This document shows positions 19,606 through 28,266 of a stretch of 28,835 bases of DNA, in pieces. Numbering within the stretch: the first letter of the stretch is position 1; every line of letters starts with the position of its first letter. The translations under genes and the position numbers were made by a program. Source of the DNA: a virus. The notes below the pieces were generated by a model that made no database searches, was not told the origin of the DNA, and saw only the letters and a program-made list of their open reading frames with translations. The stretch spans positions 1 to 28,835 of IMG/VR virus record IMGVR_UViG_3300037480_000065; one strand, given 5' to 3'.

Positions 19606-19613
19606 AAGGAAAA

Positions 19614-19784
19614 ATGAATACACATTGCCCCTTATGCAATCAACAACATTCAGGGGAATGCCCTACTTGGTTTGAATGTAAAATATGCTTTGAATTCTTC
19701 CTTAAAAAAGTAAAGTGTCCTAAAAAGATAAATGGGGTTGTAATTGATATTTGTCCTAAATGTTATCAGGACCAGGAGAGATAA
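19614..19784 (+). CDS. Small zinc-finger protein
   Basis: A 56-residue protein with CPLC, C-x-x-x-x-x-C-x-x-C (CPTWFECKIC) and CPKC, enough for two zinc sites. ATG at 19614 has AAGGA upstream. An in-frame TTG at 19602 is unlikely to be the start. Function unknown. Confidence 0.65.
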   Translation: MNTHCPLCNQQHSGECPTWFECKICFEFFLKKVKCPKKINGVVIDICPKCYQDQER

Positions 19785-20036
19785 ATGAGTTTACCATCAA
19801 TAAAATCTGTAATGCCAGGGCAATCACTTGGTGAATTACTAAGGAACTTACAAGGATATGGGAAGCCTAGAGTCGGCTTATTCAACAATGGCTGGCATGT
19901 TTCCGTCGATATGTACGTGACTTCAAAAGGGGCTTCCTTCGAAATTAAGTCAGATTTTACTCATGACACACCGGAAGAGGCTGCACAGGTTTGCTTGCAT
20001 AGAGTGCATGAAACATTGGCTGATTTAAAAAGTTAA
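19785..20036 (+). CDS. Last gene of rightward operon, unknown
   Basis: An 83-residue protein. Its middle is beta-rich (VGLFNNGWHVSVDMYVTSKG, ASFEIKS) and it ends in a helix (TPEEAAQVCLHRVHETLADL), a compact alpha/beta layout seen in small phage proteins of unknown function. AGGAG precedes the ATG, directly after the previous stop. Its TAA overlaps the TAA of the converging spanin gene, so no terminator separates the two operons. Confidence 0.65.
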   Translation: MSLPSIKSVMPGQSLGELLRNLQGYGKPRVGLFNNGWHVSVDMYVTSKGASFEIKSDFTHDTPEEAAQVCLHRVHETLADLKS

Positions 20037-20281
20037 TCATGGGTGGTGAGAATCGTATCTCTTAACTCATGGGTATATCCAATACACTGCCCCATTTTGA
20101 TACCGATGTTATCCCAAACATCTTTGGGGACATAGACATAGTCACCCATATTCTTCACCCTTTCATCCTCAATCTCAGGGTAATTCGGTGGGTCCTTTAA
20201 AGGTAAATCCCTAACAAAAATACCAGTACATCCGATATTACTTATCGTTAAGGCTAGAATAATCACCTTTATCAAATTCAT
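20033..20281 (-). CDS. Candidate outer-membrane spanin (lipoprotein)
   Basis: An 82-residue protein with an N-terminal signal ending in NIGC at residue 18 (MNLIKVIILALTISNIGC), a plausible though imperfect lipobox. The mature part starts with a short Pro-rich stretch (LPLKDPPNYPEIED), as in Rz1-type lipoproteins. The gene starts inside the preceding membrane-protein gene (44-nt overlap), the arrangement typical of spanin pairs. GAGG lies 6 nt before ATG. The o-spanin role (outer membrane fusion in lysis) is inferred from lipobox and overlap. Confidence 0.65.
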   Translation of the reverse strand: MNLIKVIILALTISNIGCTGIFVRDLPLKDPPNYPEIEDERVKNMGDYVYVPKDVWDNIGIKMGQCIGYTHELRDTILTTHD

Positions 20282-20462
20282 CCTTCACCTCTTTGGTTTT
20301 TTCATTAGTCCTCTTTCTGCCTTCTTTAGCTACCTTCTCAGCGACTTTCTGCCTTTCCTTACCCAAGACCTTAACTTTCGTTAGTTGTGCCCTGGAACGT
20401 GCCAGGAAGGCCACACAGACAGCTAAGATGGCGGATAGGATGGCTATTATTTTAGCTTTCAT
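20238..20462 (-). CDS. Candidate inner-membrane spanin
   Basis: A 74-residue protein: membrane helix at residues about 4-21 (KIIAILSAILAVCVAFLA), then a Lys/Glu-rich coiled coil (VKVLGKERQKVAEKVAKEGR and on). This is the topology of Rz-type i-spanins, though at half the usual length. It overlaps the holin-like gene by 4 nt and the lipoprotein gene by 44 nt. With so short a periplasmic domain, spanning to the lipoprotein would need a long partner, so the assignment is moderate. Confidence 0.6.
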   Translation of the reverse strand: MKAKIIAILSAILAVCVAFLARSRAQLTKVKVLGKERQKVAEKVAKEGRKRTNEKTKEVKDEFDKGDYSSLNDK

Positions 20463-20641
20463 TTACGTGATACCGCATCCTTAATACTAATCACAGCAAT
20501 ACCCCCTAAAATCATCTGAATAGCCGCGGTAAGATCCATAGCTTTAGTATATCCACCATAAACACCACCGGTAATCATTACCATACCCGTCCAGTTGGAT
20601 TTGCTCGCTATGAAATCGCCTGTTGTTTGTTTGAATTTCAT
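20459..20641 (-). CDS. Candidate holin
   Basis: A 60-residue protein with a polar basic N-terminus (MKFKQTTGDFIASKSN) and two hydrophobic, glycine-rich segments (GMVMITGGVYGGY and LTAAIQMILGGIAVISI) ending in a basic tail (KDAVSRK), resembling small class II holins. It directly precedes the spanin pair in the same direction, and AAGGAG is well placed before ATG. No endolysin gene adjoins it, so the role depends on an enzyme outside this window. Confidence 0.55.
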   Translation of the reverse strand: MKFKQTTGDFIASKSNWTGMVMITGGVYGGYTKAMDLTAAIQMILGGIAVISIKDAVSRK

Positions 20642-20651
20642 TTATTTCTCC

Positions 20652-22463
20652 TTATGGCGTATTTTTCCAATCTATTGAAACAACCTGTACACCTGGAGGC
20701 CCGTTACGAGTTATTTGTGTACTGTCAATATTGAAATACCCATCCATGATCATTTTATGTATATCGCCACCTGCATCACGTAATAGCATGAGTTCTTCTA
20801 CAACAGAGGAAACAGGATCTAACAATACAATTGTTTTGCCAGTTAAATCAGTATTTTTAAAATGATGAGGAAAATCATTCATGTCTGAATTTTTAAACTC
20901 CTTTGTGATCTCAATTTCCTTGAACGCAGGCGTTTTCATAAACTCAGCCCTTGCTTTTTGGTGATTAATTTTAGCTTGCAAAGGCGTTTGTTCAGGCAAT
21001 GGCCTTTCTAATCCAGGCGGAAAATCGTAAACAGTTTTGAAGTTTCTTCCTGACTCTTTATCGTTTCGATCTGGTGTTATATTAGTGGGGCCATTATTTG
21101 CCCAGGCAGGATCTTTAGCTGAATTAATGGCTAAGATATCTCCACTTCCATTATCGATGATTGCTTCGAGAAACAAAGCAATATCCCCATCACCTAAATC
21201 ATACGGAGGGGAAGCTTGAAAATATCTGACTTGAAAATAATAAGTAATACCAGTATTAAGCGATCTTAAGCCTATCTCAGAAGCGTAAGAACCACCAACA
21301 CCAGCGACAACTTGAACATCATTTGCTGGGGCATTAGATCCATCTCTTGATAATGCAAGGCCTAACGAATAAAGACCACCCGTATAAGCAATATCGGTTA
21401 GCAATATCCCTGGGGTTGCGGTATTTTGCTGTATTGTCTCTTTTAATTCACCTATGCCTATTGCACTACTGGCGATGTCACTTTGATCAATTTCATTAGA
21501 GAAACTAACTTTGGCATAGGTCGCTGCGCCATTAGCTAAACCATCAGTAGGTATTTGAGTTTCAGGAGTACCAGTATGGTCATGTGCGACAAAAGATACA
21601 TCAATAGCACTTGTTCCTTCCCATCCAGTCGCACCTGTTGTGGTGTAATGAATACTATCTCCAGGATTTAGTGTAATTGAGGCAACACCATTTATCGTTT
21701 CTGCGGCATCTCCATCCATTGTAACCACGCCAGCACCAGAGTTAATTAGACCTCCATTAAAACCATAGCCCGCAGTGGCAACAGGAAGCATTGTGATTAG
21801 GGTTGTGCCGGTAACACTAATTAAAACCCCTCTATCTTTTAATTCAACCGTATAAGGCGCGGCCTTGGCTAAGATACCATTCATGTATGGCCAGTTTGAT
21901 ACAGTTGATATTAATTCATACGTTGCTGTAGCTGAACTATAAACAACTACTGCTATTTGATCTTCCTTAATATCATCGGCCACCATGGCAACATTGAATT
22001 TCTTATTTATTGGTAAGGTTGCTGTGGCATCGATTGTTAGAGTCATGGCGCCAGTGTTTGTGGTTGGCGCTGTGAAAATATAAGTCTGGCCGTCGACTAA
22101 TGCAGTTATCGAAGGTGAGGCGTTTGCAATAATATCATTAGTACCAGATACACCCTCAAGAATCGTATTACCTACCTGGCTGCCTTCTCCGAGTGATAGC
22201 TCGTTGAACTTTTGGACGTTCTCAAAATTTTCAACCTTCATCGAGTAATGACCGGGTACCCATATCTTATTTTCTGATCGACCATCTGGGCCGGTACGTT
22301 GAGGATTATCCAAAGGAATACTTAATTCTCTATCTGCATAGATTGTTATTGTATTGAGTTTTGCATCCAAATTTTCCTGGCCAATATAGATAAAACCGTT
22401 AACCAGTAGTTCGCCGGTTGCTTCATCAATATACTGTTGGTCTTCATTTACTATGGCAGCCAT
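20652..22463 (-). CDS. Tail fibre/spike protein with P22-like head-binding N-terminus
   Basis: A 603-residue protein. Residues about 5-90 (NGFIYIGQENLDAKLNTITI, LDNPQRTGPDGRS, WVPGHYSMKVENF) resemble the head-binding domain of P22-type tailspikes, with the typical Y-IGxxNLD and PGHYSMKV patterns. Residues 100-330 are Thr/Gly/Ala-rich beta repeats; the C-terminal 250 residues form another, more mixed domain (YYFQVRYFQASPPYDLGDGD, DGYFNIDSTQITRNG). It should sit at the tail tip and contact the cell surface. No catalytic motif is obvious. GAGGAA precedes the start; the preceding stop overlaps it (TAATG). Confidence 0.82.
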   Translation of the reverse strand: MAAIVNEDQQYIDEATGELLVNGFIYIGQENLDAKLNTITIYADRELSIPLDNPQRTGPDGRSENKIWVPGHYSMKVENFENVQKFNELSLGEGSQVGNTILEGVSGTNDIIANASPSITALVDGQTYIFTAPTTNTGAMTLTIDATATLPINKKFNVAMVADDIKEDQIAVVVYSSATATYELISTVSNWPYMNGILAKAAPYTVELKDRGVLISVTGTTLITMLPVATAGYGFNGGLINSGAGVVTMDGDAAETINGVASITLNPGDSIHYTTTGATGWEGTSAIDVSFVAHDHTGTPETQIPTDGLANGAATYAKVSFSNEIDQSDIASSAIGIGELKETIQQNTATPGILLTDIAYTGGLYSLGLALSRDGSNAPANDVQVVAGVGGSYASEIGLRSLNTGITYYFQVRYFQASPPYDLGDGDIALFLEAIIDNGSGDILAINSAKDPAWANNGPTNITPDRNDKESGRNFKTVYDFPPGLERPLPEQTPLQAKINHQKARAEFMKTPAFKEIEITKEFKNSDMNDFPHHFKNTDLTGKTIVLLDPVSSVVEELMLLRDAGGDIHKMIMDGYFNIDSTQITRNGPPGVQVVSIDWKNTP

Positions 22464-24298
22464 TATTGTTCCTCAATAGTTTCTGAGATTGGGAATTCTG
22501 ATTGCTGTTTTTCTATTGATTCTGCAAGAAAAACAGCACTTGAAGCCAGTATTTTCTGCCCTTCTGGAAGTTTCTTTAAGGCTGACTTGAAAGTCTTGAA
22601 ATCAATATTATTTCTCAGCAATAGTTCGGTAAGTTGTGCCGAGTTGCGCTCATTAGGTGAGGTATTTTTAACATATGCCCTGACCACCTCTGTGCCATTT
22701 CTTCCTGCTCTAACTACCGCATTGGCCATCTCTGCGTTATTTCTAGTTAATCGCTGCGCCAGGCCCTTAGATACTTGACCGATAGCAGGGACTAAAACAG
22801 CGCCTCCAGGGCCACCCACGGCCGCGCCGCCAGCGACACCCAGTGAACCTAACAGCATACTTGTTGCTTGCCCTTCACCAAATCCGAACTTACCAAGACG
22901 CTTGGCAATATTTTCAGCAGTCCCACCTTTTACCACGGCCTCCATTGCGCTTATTTCTTCAGCAGAGAACATTTTTAACCGCTTTTTGTTATTAAGAATT
23001 GATCTAAATTGTGTCCTCAACCCATTTTCAAATCCGCTAGCCTGAAGACTCGCCTTTCTAAAAGCTTCATCTAAAACTTCAGACTTTCTCGCTCGACTCC
23101 ATAATTGCCGAGCATCTTTATACTGAGCGCCTACATTTACACCGGGGGTTTTGGCGAAATCATCTGGTTTAACCTGGTCAAGAAAGTCATCAATCTTATT
23201 AATCATGATCGTTCCTAGTCTTGCTTCATCAGGCTCTATTGAATTGGCGGCGCTCTGTGCAACACGTCTCAAAGTATCAATATTGGTTAATTGTTGCTCA
23301 GTTCCTGCGATCTGCTCAAATTCATCTAATGCGGCTGATACTTTTGGATGAATTCTACGATTAAAGCCTTGCCGTTGTATTTCTTTTGTCAATTGTGCGC
23401 TTAACGCATTAGTGCGGGCCGGTTTTAAGACAGCACCAAGGTCGTCAATTTCCTGGTAAATCTCCCTAGAAGCACTCTTAAGGCCTTCCACAGTAGGGGC
23501 TGCGTCTCTTAATAGCTTTTTTGCGCTTGGAGTGGTGAGCTTTTTACTGAATTCTGCAGTTTTTGTGAGACCAGGTGCGGCAAAACTACCGAGAACACTA
23601 GCCACAAACTGCCCTGTAGGTCCAGCACCGGCCTCTCTAGCAACCTCGCCAGATGCGGCCCCTGTTGTCGCTGCCAAAGCTTGCGCTGCTGGTTGAGCCG
23701 TTAAGAATTCACTCACAGCAGGCGCGGCTCCAGCTATTTGTCTACCCGCACCTATAACAGCACCTGTACCTGTTAAAGCCTGACTAACACCTCCCACAAC
23801 TTGCTCAATAGGGGTTTCTGGCTGTGGTACACCTGCTTGTGTTAATAATTGCGGGACGACTTGCGTGGAGGGAACTGCCAGCCCTGGGAGGGCCTCTGTA
23901 ACGCCTGGAATTTGTATTAAACCTTGTCTAACCAGTTCAGCGCCTAAAGCGGGAATAGAGGTGAGTCCTTCGGCGCCAGCCCTAACGGTAAGACCCAACT
24001 GCCTACCGATAGTATCTAAAATTGTTTGTTCGCCTACATTCTCCGTAAGAGTTTGTTCAATCTGGCCTCTCTCTGTTCTTTCGTCGGCTCGACCCCGAGG
24101 AATTTCTCCGGCCAAATCCGATCCATCACCATTTGCACTAGGCTGGATATCAGCCACGCCAGCGCCACCAACCCCAGAAATTCCACCATCTTGCAATCCT
24201 CCAAATATTTCCTGTAATTCTAGTTGAGTAGGCGGAGAATCGCCAGTTAGACGCAGTTTACGCCCTGTTTGTGGGTCAGTGACTAGGAAGGTAGGCAT
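22463..24298 (-). CDS. Large ejection (internal virion) protein
   Basis: A 611-residue protein whose opening, MPTFLVTDPQTGRKLRLTGD followed by SPPTQLELQEIF, is typical of a large protein in P22-like tail/ejection clusters. Residues about 95-230 are Ala/Gly-rich with amphipathic helices (AGAEGLTSIPALGAELV, AQALAATTGAASGEVAR). The middle is helical (TPSAKKLLRDAAPTVEGLKS), with a glycine-rich hydrophobic stretch (LLGSLGVAGGAAVGGPGG) near 480-500. This pattern suits a protein ejected with the DNA that inserts in the host envelope, as P22 gp16/gp20 do. No lytic transglycosylase motif was found. Confidence 0.75.
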   Translation of the reverse strand: MPTFLVTDPQTGRKLRLTGDSPPTQLELQEIFGGLQDGGISGVGGAGVADIQPSANGDGSDLAGEIPRGRADERTERGQIEQTLTENVGEQTILDTIGRQLGLTVRAGAEGLTSIPALGAELVRQGLIQIPGVTEALPGLAVPSTQVVPQLLTQAGVPQPETPIEQVVGGVSQALTGTGAVIGAGRQIAGAAPAVSEFLTAQPAAQALAATTGAASGEVAREAGAGPTGQFVASVLGSFAAPGLTKTAEFSKKLTTPSAKKLLRDAAPTVEGLKSASREIYQEIDDLGAVLKPARTNALSAQLTKEIQRQGFNRRIHPKVSAALDEFEQIAGTEQQLTNIDTLRRVAQSAANSIEPDEARLGTIMINKIDDFLDQVKPDDFAKTPGVNVGAQYKDARQLWSRARKSEVLDEAFRKASLQASGFENGLRTQFRSILNNKKRLKMFSAEEISAMEAVVKGGTAENIAKRLGKFGFGEGQATSMLLGSLGVAGGAAVGGPGGAVLVPAIGQVSKGLAQRLTRNNAEMANAVVRAGRNGTEVVRAYVKNTSPNERNSAQLTELLLRNNIDFKTFKSALKKLPEGQKILASSAVFLAESIEKQQSEFPISETIEEQ

Positions 24299-25374
24299 TA
24301 CTCAATAACCTCAATAGTAAATCTGCCAGCGCCTTGTGTAGCTGGCTGTGCTGGTTGTTGTTCTCTTATTGCCTTTTGATTTCTTCCACGTTCCAGCCAG
24401 TCAGCCGCAGTGTTTCCTGGCTTGCTTAAGAAAATGGCTTGTTCTTCGAGGTAATTAGCCAGTTTTTCCTGTGCTGCAATTTTATTCTCAGCCCATTCAA
24501 TAAGATCAGGCCCATCCAAAGTAGTAGGCAGAGCAGTATCCATTGCCAGATTAAGCTCACCTTCAGATAGCGCGCCAAACGTGACAGCACCAACAACATC
24601 AAGTCCTAATTCATTCTTGATTTGAATTAACCGCCTTGTCGATGCTCTGAAACTTGGCAATCTATCGGCAAGGGGTCCGGTCTGTGCCCCACCCCTGACT
24701 TCCTCTATAACCCTCCTTAGTTTTATGTTGTTCGCACGCATTTTGTCTGTTGTTTCTAGGGCTTGATTTGCTACTTTAGCGGCCCCCACGCCTAACCCTC
24801 TGCCTTTAGCGCGTCTTTGTTGTATGTCTATACCCCTATCTTCGCCCGCCTGTATGATGGCCTTTTCGTCTGGTGTTGGCTGTACTACCTCTACAGTCCC
24901 ATCCTTACGAACAATTCTTGTCCCACCGCCCGGTAAGAATTCCGAGGATTGAACTTGAGATAGACCATCGATTTGATCCGCCTGCTCGTCTGCCCTTAAT
25001 TCTCGCTCCAAAATCTTGTCAGCATTCCCAGCCGCCCTGGCTGTTCGGGTCAAGAACAGGTTTAGCTCGTCAGGATTATTGATATTCAAACCGTCTGTGA
25101 ATAACGTTGGATCTTTGCCAGCCCGTATAGCTTCCTGACCTAAGATAGCTAATTGTTTGCGCTGAGTCGTAAAATCTTCAAGGTCGCGTATGCCCAAAAA
25201 TTGGACACCTGTTTCTTTAAAGTCTTGCTGCAGCGTTTCAGCCTGAGTTCTCTCCTGTCGTAATTGATCCTCACGCTGCCGCTCTGCTCTTATCCCAAGC
25301 GCCTCACCCAGCGCCGTGGATAACGGCGAGACATCAGGCGTTAATTGAAAACCACGCGCATCGACTAATGCCAT
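24298..25374 (-). CDS. Ejection-type (DNA transfer) protein
   Basis: A 358-residue, helix-rich protein (GIRAERQREDQLRQERTQAE, NADKILERELRADEQADQ, NKIAAQEKLANYLEEQAIFL). The opening VDARGFQLTPDVSPLSTALG and the long charged helices match DNA-transfer proteins that lie between a gp7-like and a larger ejection gene in P22-like phages. It overlaps its neighbours at both ends (10 nt and 1 nt). Function as ejected pilot protein is inferred from order and composition. Confidence 0.7.
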   Translation of the reverse strand: MALVDARGFQLTPDVSPLSTALGEALGIRAERQREDQLRQERTQAETLQQDFKETGVQFLGIRDLEDFTTQRKQLAILGQEAIRAGKDPTLFTDGLNINNPDELNLFLTRTARAAGNADKILERELRADEQADQIDGLSQVQSSEFLPGGGTRIVRKDGTVEVVQPTPDEKAIIQAGEDRGIDIQQRRAKGRGLGVGAAKVANQALETTDKMRANNIKLRRVIEEVRGGAQTGPLADRLPSFRASTRRLIQIKNELGLDVVGAVTFGALSEGELNLAMDTALPTTLDGPDLIEWAENKIAAQEKLANYLEEQAIFLSKPGNTAADWLERGRNQKAIREQQPAQPATQGAGRFTIEVIE

Positions 25375-26210
25375 GTCACTAATTCCTTATTAAGTTCAGG
25401 ATAATCAATAACATCATAACCGCCAAACTCACTTACATGGTGCGGGAAAATCTCCTTGACTTGAGTGGACAAATACCCAACTGTTGGAAATGTCTTCACA
25501 AAAGAATCACCGAGCTCGGGTATCCAATCCCACCGGACTAAGTCTAGCGGTCCAATTTTGCCAATCTTTTTGATATTTTCTTTAAGACGAGGGTCACTGA
25601 AAGCCCCTTGCAAAGCGCCAGCGCCCAATGTACCGCCCAAGTTAAGTAAGTTCTGAATACCTTGAGTACGTGCCTGTTGTGAACCCAAAATTCCAGAGGC
25701 AGTAGCCTGAGCTCCGCCAGTGATTGCTTGAATTATTTGCTGCGTTAGGTTGCCGGTCTGGCCAGCTTCAGCAGATGTCGCGGTCAACCCAGTACCCGCT
25801 AAATTCTGCTTTCGTCCTGTCAATAGCTGTTCTAATTGTAAGGCAAGATCTGTCGGGATCCGCGCACCTTCCTCGATAGCCGCCCCTGAACGGGACAAAC
25901 CACCGGCCGCCAAGGTGCCTTCAATACCGCGCTGCCTTTCTTCAACCAGACCGCCAAAAGCCTCGCCGCCCATGATTTGATTAATAATCTGATCAAGACC
26001 ACCCACGGTAGACGCCGCCTGCACACCTGGCAAGGCCTCTCTTCCAGCCTCAAGAAATGGCGCAAACTGCCCTCGCGTAATGCCAAGCTGTTCCTGTAAG
26101 ACTCTTAGAGCCTCTTCAAATCCCTCCGCCTGGACACCAGCGGCTTGACCTGTCGCCTTTGCGCCAGGTCCGCCAGTAAAAATACCTGCAAATTCGTCAA
26201 GTAATCCCAT
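25365..26210 (-). CDS. Ejection-type protein with S74-like C-terminal domain
   Basis: A 281-residue protein. Residues 1-200 are Gly/Ala/Gln-rich helices (EEALRVLQEQLGITRGQFA; GQTGNLTQQIIQAITGGAQA), as in P22 gp7-type DNA-transfer proteins. Residues about 204-281 resemble an intramolecular-chaperone (peptidase S74) domain: FSDPRLKENIKKIG, then WDWIPELG, PTVGYLSTQVKEIFPHHV, GGYDVIDYPEL. S205 and K210 keep the five-residue spacing of the self-cleaving Ser/Lys dyad of endosialidase chaperones. Whether it cleaves is unknown. AGGTGA precedes ATG. Confidence 0.75.
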   Translation of the reverse strand: MGLLDEFAGIFTGGPGAKATGQAAGVQAEGFEEALRVLQEQLGITRGQFAPFLEAGREALPGVQAASTVGGLDQIINQIMGGEAFGGLVEERQRGIEGTLAAGGLSRSGAAIEEGARIPTDLALQLEQLLTGRKQNLAGTGLTATSAEAGQTGNLTQQIIQAITGGAQATASGILGSQQARTQGIQNLLNLGGTLGAGALQGAFSDPRLKENIKKIGKIGPLDLVRWDWIPELGDSFVKTFPTVGYLSTQVKEIFPHHVSEFGGYDVIDYPELNKELVTWH

Positions 26211-26217
26211 ACATCAC

Positions 26218-26484
26218 CTATGTTATGATTGCCCTATCTTGCACGCGCCTCCATACCGATCCATCACTGAAAGCTAATGTGGCGCCGCCTGATTCATCTG
26301 ATACATAAATACCCATTCCCACGTTATCCTCTGCAGATATCACCGTGGCCACTGTAAATGGTGGAAATTGCCAGCCATTAATAGCACGTTCAACCGATTC
26401 AAGATAAGCCTGGTGCTGCTCAGTAGGCACACCCTCTATCGTTATCTTATCCCCAGCAAGGGGGGTATCTACAATTGTTGTCAC
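26218..26484 (-). CDS. Small tail/head-completion protein
   Basis: An 88-residue protein starting with GTG (GGAG 5 nt upstream), overlapping the tail hub gene stop as GTGA. The C-terminal 40 residues (ISAEDNVGMGIYVSDESGGA, AFSDGSVWRRVQDRAI) follow a widespread phage motif in which a DGxxWRRVxDrA strand closes the domain. The pattern appears at the C-termini of various tail proteins. Its role is not known. Confidence 0.65.
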   Translation of the reverse strand: MTTIVDTPLAGDKITIEGVPTEQHQAYLESVERAINGWQFPPFTVATVISAEDNVGMGIYVSDESGGATLAFSDGSVWRRVQDRAIIT

Positions 26485-27842
26485 CTTAGCTCCACTATAA
26501 GTTTAGACGCTGAGAAATCAATGTCTTCCCCGGTAAATAACCGTATTCCCATAAAACCCTCGTAATATCCCATTCCTCCAGGATAATTCCAGCTGAGTTT
26601 ATTGGTATATTTGCCAACATCGCCAGTATTTCTGTGAAAAACATCACTATAAAGCACGTTATTATCTGACAACTGCAATGCAACGGAGCCAATGCCGGTA
26701 TTAAAGCCCTGTGATAAACGATATTCCAGGCTTTGTGCTGAAAACTCATTATCTGTTTCAAACGCCATATCAATCAAGCGCACAAAAGGAGAACCGTAAT
26801 CAGTATTGATCGCGTCAAATCGGCCGAAATTATCTTGAAACATGCTGTAATATTTACGATCAAACTGAGTGATAAAACCAGCATGCCACACCTCGCTATG
26901 ACCATCAAGAAGGGTGTCCAGTCCAAACCAATTGCCCCCTAAAAATCCAAAAGCGTCTCGCGCCAGCGTAAAAGTAGCTATGTCATAGCCGTGCCACTTA
27001 ATACGTCCTGTTACTGCCCGGGCGAGCTCTTCCTCTGAATATGTGGTTAAAATTGAATCGATATACTCATTCGATATCTTTGGCGCCACACCTTGAGATA
27101 TCGAATAAATACCCACATCCTGTTTTTTCTCTTTGCCTATAAATAAAAAGGTATTGTTGTATTCCAGTAATCCGCCCAAATAACCATTGTCAGTACGCGC
27201 GTTCAAGCGTCTAAAGGGGATAGTAGTACCAACTTGGTCGCCAAAATCCCTAAACTGCTCGAAAGAGTCTTCACCACCGATATATAGAACGTTTCTAAAA
27301 TTAACACACACCTTGTTTTTGTCAGGCAATTCTTCAGCATCGAAAAACGAGGTTGTTTGTATTGTTCCGCCGGCGCCTACATCACTGAAAAAGGCCGGAC
27401 TACCGTCAGTCGGCACATAGACAAAACGGCCGTTGATGTGCGTTACTGAATCAGAGGGAAGAAATTGTGGGCTGACTATTTGAGTTAAAACATCAGATTT
27501 ATCAAGCGTATAACCATCACCACCCTTTACGATGATAACAGCATCATTAAAGCCGATTGCGAAATCTATGTTCCTGGTTCCGGTAATGGTATCAATGACG
27601 ACGCCAACACCTGTAATTGGATCAATTCTAACAAGATCATTTGAATAAACACCGTACAGACTGCCATTCCACTCAAAACCACCACGAGCCACGCCTGTGA
27701 TTGTATTTACGCTACTTATTCCTGGGCGTTGTATGATGGGGCCAGCTGCATTCCAGCAGTTCCTGAGCGCTCTCCTCGTCTGTGGGAGCTTATCTGTGCC
27801 TTCAAGGCCTAATGGGAAATCAATCTCAGCCAAGGGTATCAT
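26481..27842 (-). CDS. P22 gp10-like packaged-DNA stabilisation / tail hub protein
   Basis: A 453-residue homologue of P22 gp10 (472 residues), which sits below the portal and closes the head after packaging. Typical stretches are PGISSVNTITGVARGGFEWN, GSLYGVYSNDLVRID, DSVTHINGRFVYVPTDGSPA, VCVNFRNVLYIGGEDSFEQF and TYSEEELARAVTGRIKW. I start it at the ATG at 27842, overlapping the gp4-like gene by 17 nt. The frame stays open upstream to 28034, but that DNA is coding in another frame. The ribosome binding site is weak (AAGG). Confidence 0.88.
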   Translation of the reverse strand: MIPLAEIDFPLGLEGTDKLPQTRRALRNCWNAAGPIIQRPGISSVNTITGVARGGFEWNGSLYGVYSNDLVRIDPITGVGVVIDTITGTRNIDFAIGFNDAVIIVKGGDGYTLDKSDVLTQIVSPQFLPSDSVTHINGRFVYVPTDGSPAFFSDVGAGGTIQTTSFFDAEELPDKNKVCVNFRNVLYIGGEDSFEQFRDFGDQVGTTIPFRRLNARTDNGYLGGLLEYNNTFLFIGKEKKQDVGIYSISQGVAPKISNEYIDSILTTYSEEELARAVTGRIKWHGYDIATFTLARDAFGFLGGNWFGLDTLLDGHSEVWHAGFITQFDRKYYSMFQDNFGRFDAINTDYGSPFVRLIDMAFETDNEFSAQSLEYRLSQGFNTGIGSVALQLSDNNVLYSDVFHRNTGDVGKYTNKLSWNYPGGMGYYEGFMGIRLFTGEDIDFSASKLIVELR

Positions 27843-28266
27843 CCTTATCAAAAAACGTAGTATTAACATGTCGGTTACGGTGATTACCCTGCCCTCTTGG
27901 TAGGGTATCTCTAGGGATAGGCTTTGGAATAGTAATGACCTGAGACTTGGTAAGCATATCCTGATAAGTGGTACCTGCATTGGTCCGTAGCTGCGGCGAT
28001 ATCTGTGTGCCTGGGAATAATGGATGTAACTCAATAGCCAGATTAAATATAATGGTATTAGTCAGTCCCATGGGCTCTGATAGTTCGCTGCCTACAGCCT
28101 CAAGAGGCACAGCGCCAAAATCAATACCGTCATCCATCCAGCGGGCAATCATACTGTTAAGCATACGCCACCCGGTTTCCATTGACTCAGGACTGGCCGG
28201 TTTAAGGGCCGAATGTGCGCCGATTTGACCCAATGCGCTTTCGATTATCAGCGTTCCGCTAGACAT
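27826..28266 (-). CDS. P22 gp4-like tail accessory factor
   Basis: A 146-residue protein matching the P22 gp4 family, which binds the portal and begins tail assembly. Landmarks are LIIESALGQIGAHSALKPAS, the helix GWRMLNSMIARWMDDGIDFG (pattern aLxxLNxMlaxWxxDGi), and NTIIFNLAIELHPLFPGTQI. P22 gp4 is 166 residues; this is slightly short at the C-terminus. P22 gp4 is reported to have muramidase activity, but no catalytic motif can be judged here. ATG overlaps the preceding stop (TGATG). Confidence 0.85.
   Translation of the reverse strand: MSSGTLIIESALGQIGAHSALKPASPESMETGWRMLNSMIARWMDDGIDFGAVPLEAVGSELSEPMGLTNTIIFNLAIELHPLFPGTQISPQLRTNAGTTYQDMLTKSQVITIPKPIPRDTLPRGQGNHRNRHVNTTFFDKDDTLG

Noticed and set aside
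27843-28034. N-terminal extension of the gp10-like protein by 64 codons
   Set aside because: The DNA already encodes the gp4-like protein in another frame, and the extension has low-quality, Arg/Leu/Ser-rich sequence with no similarity to gp10.
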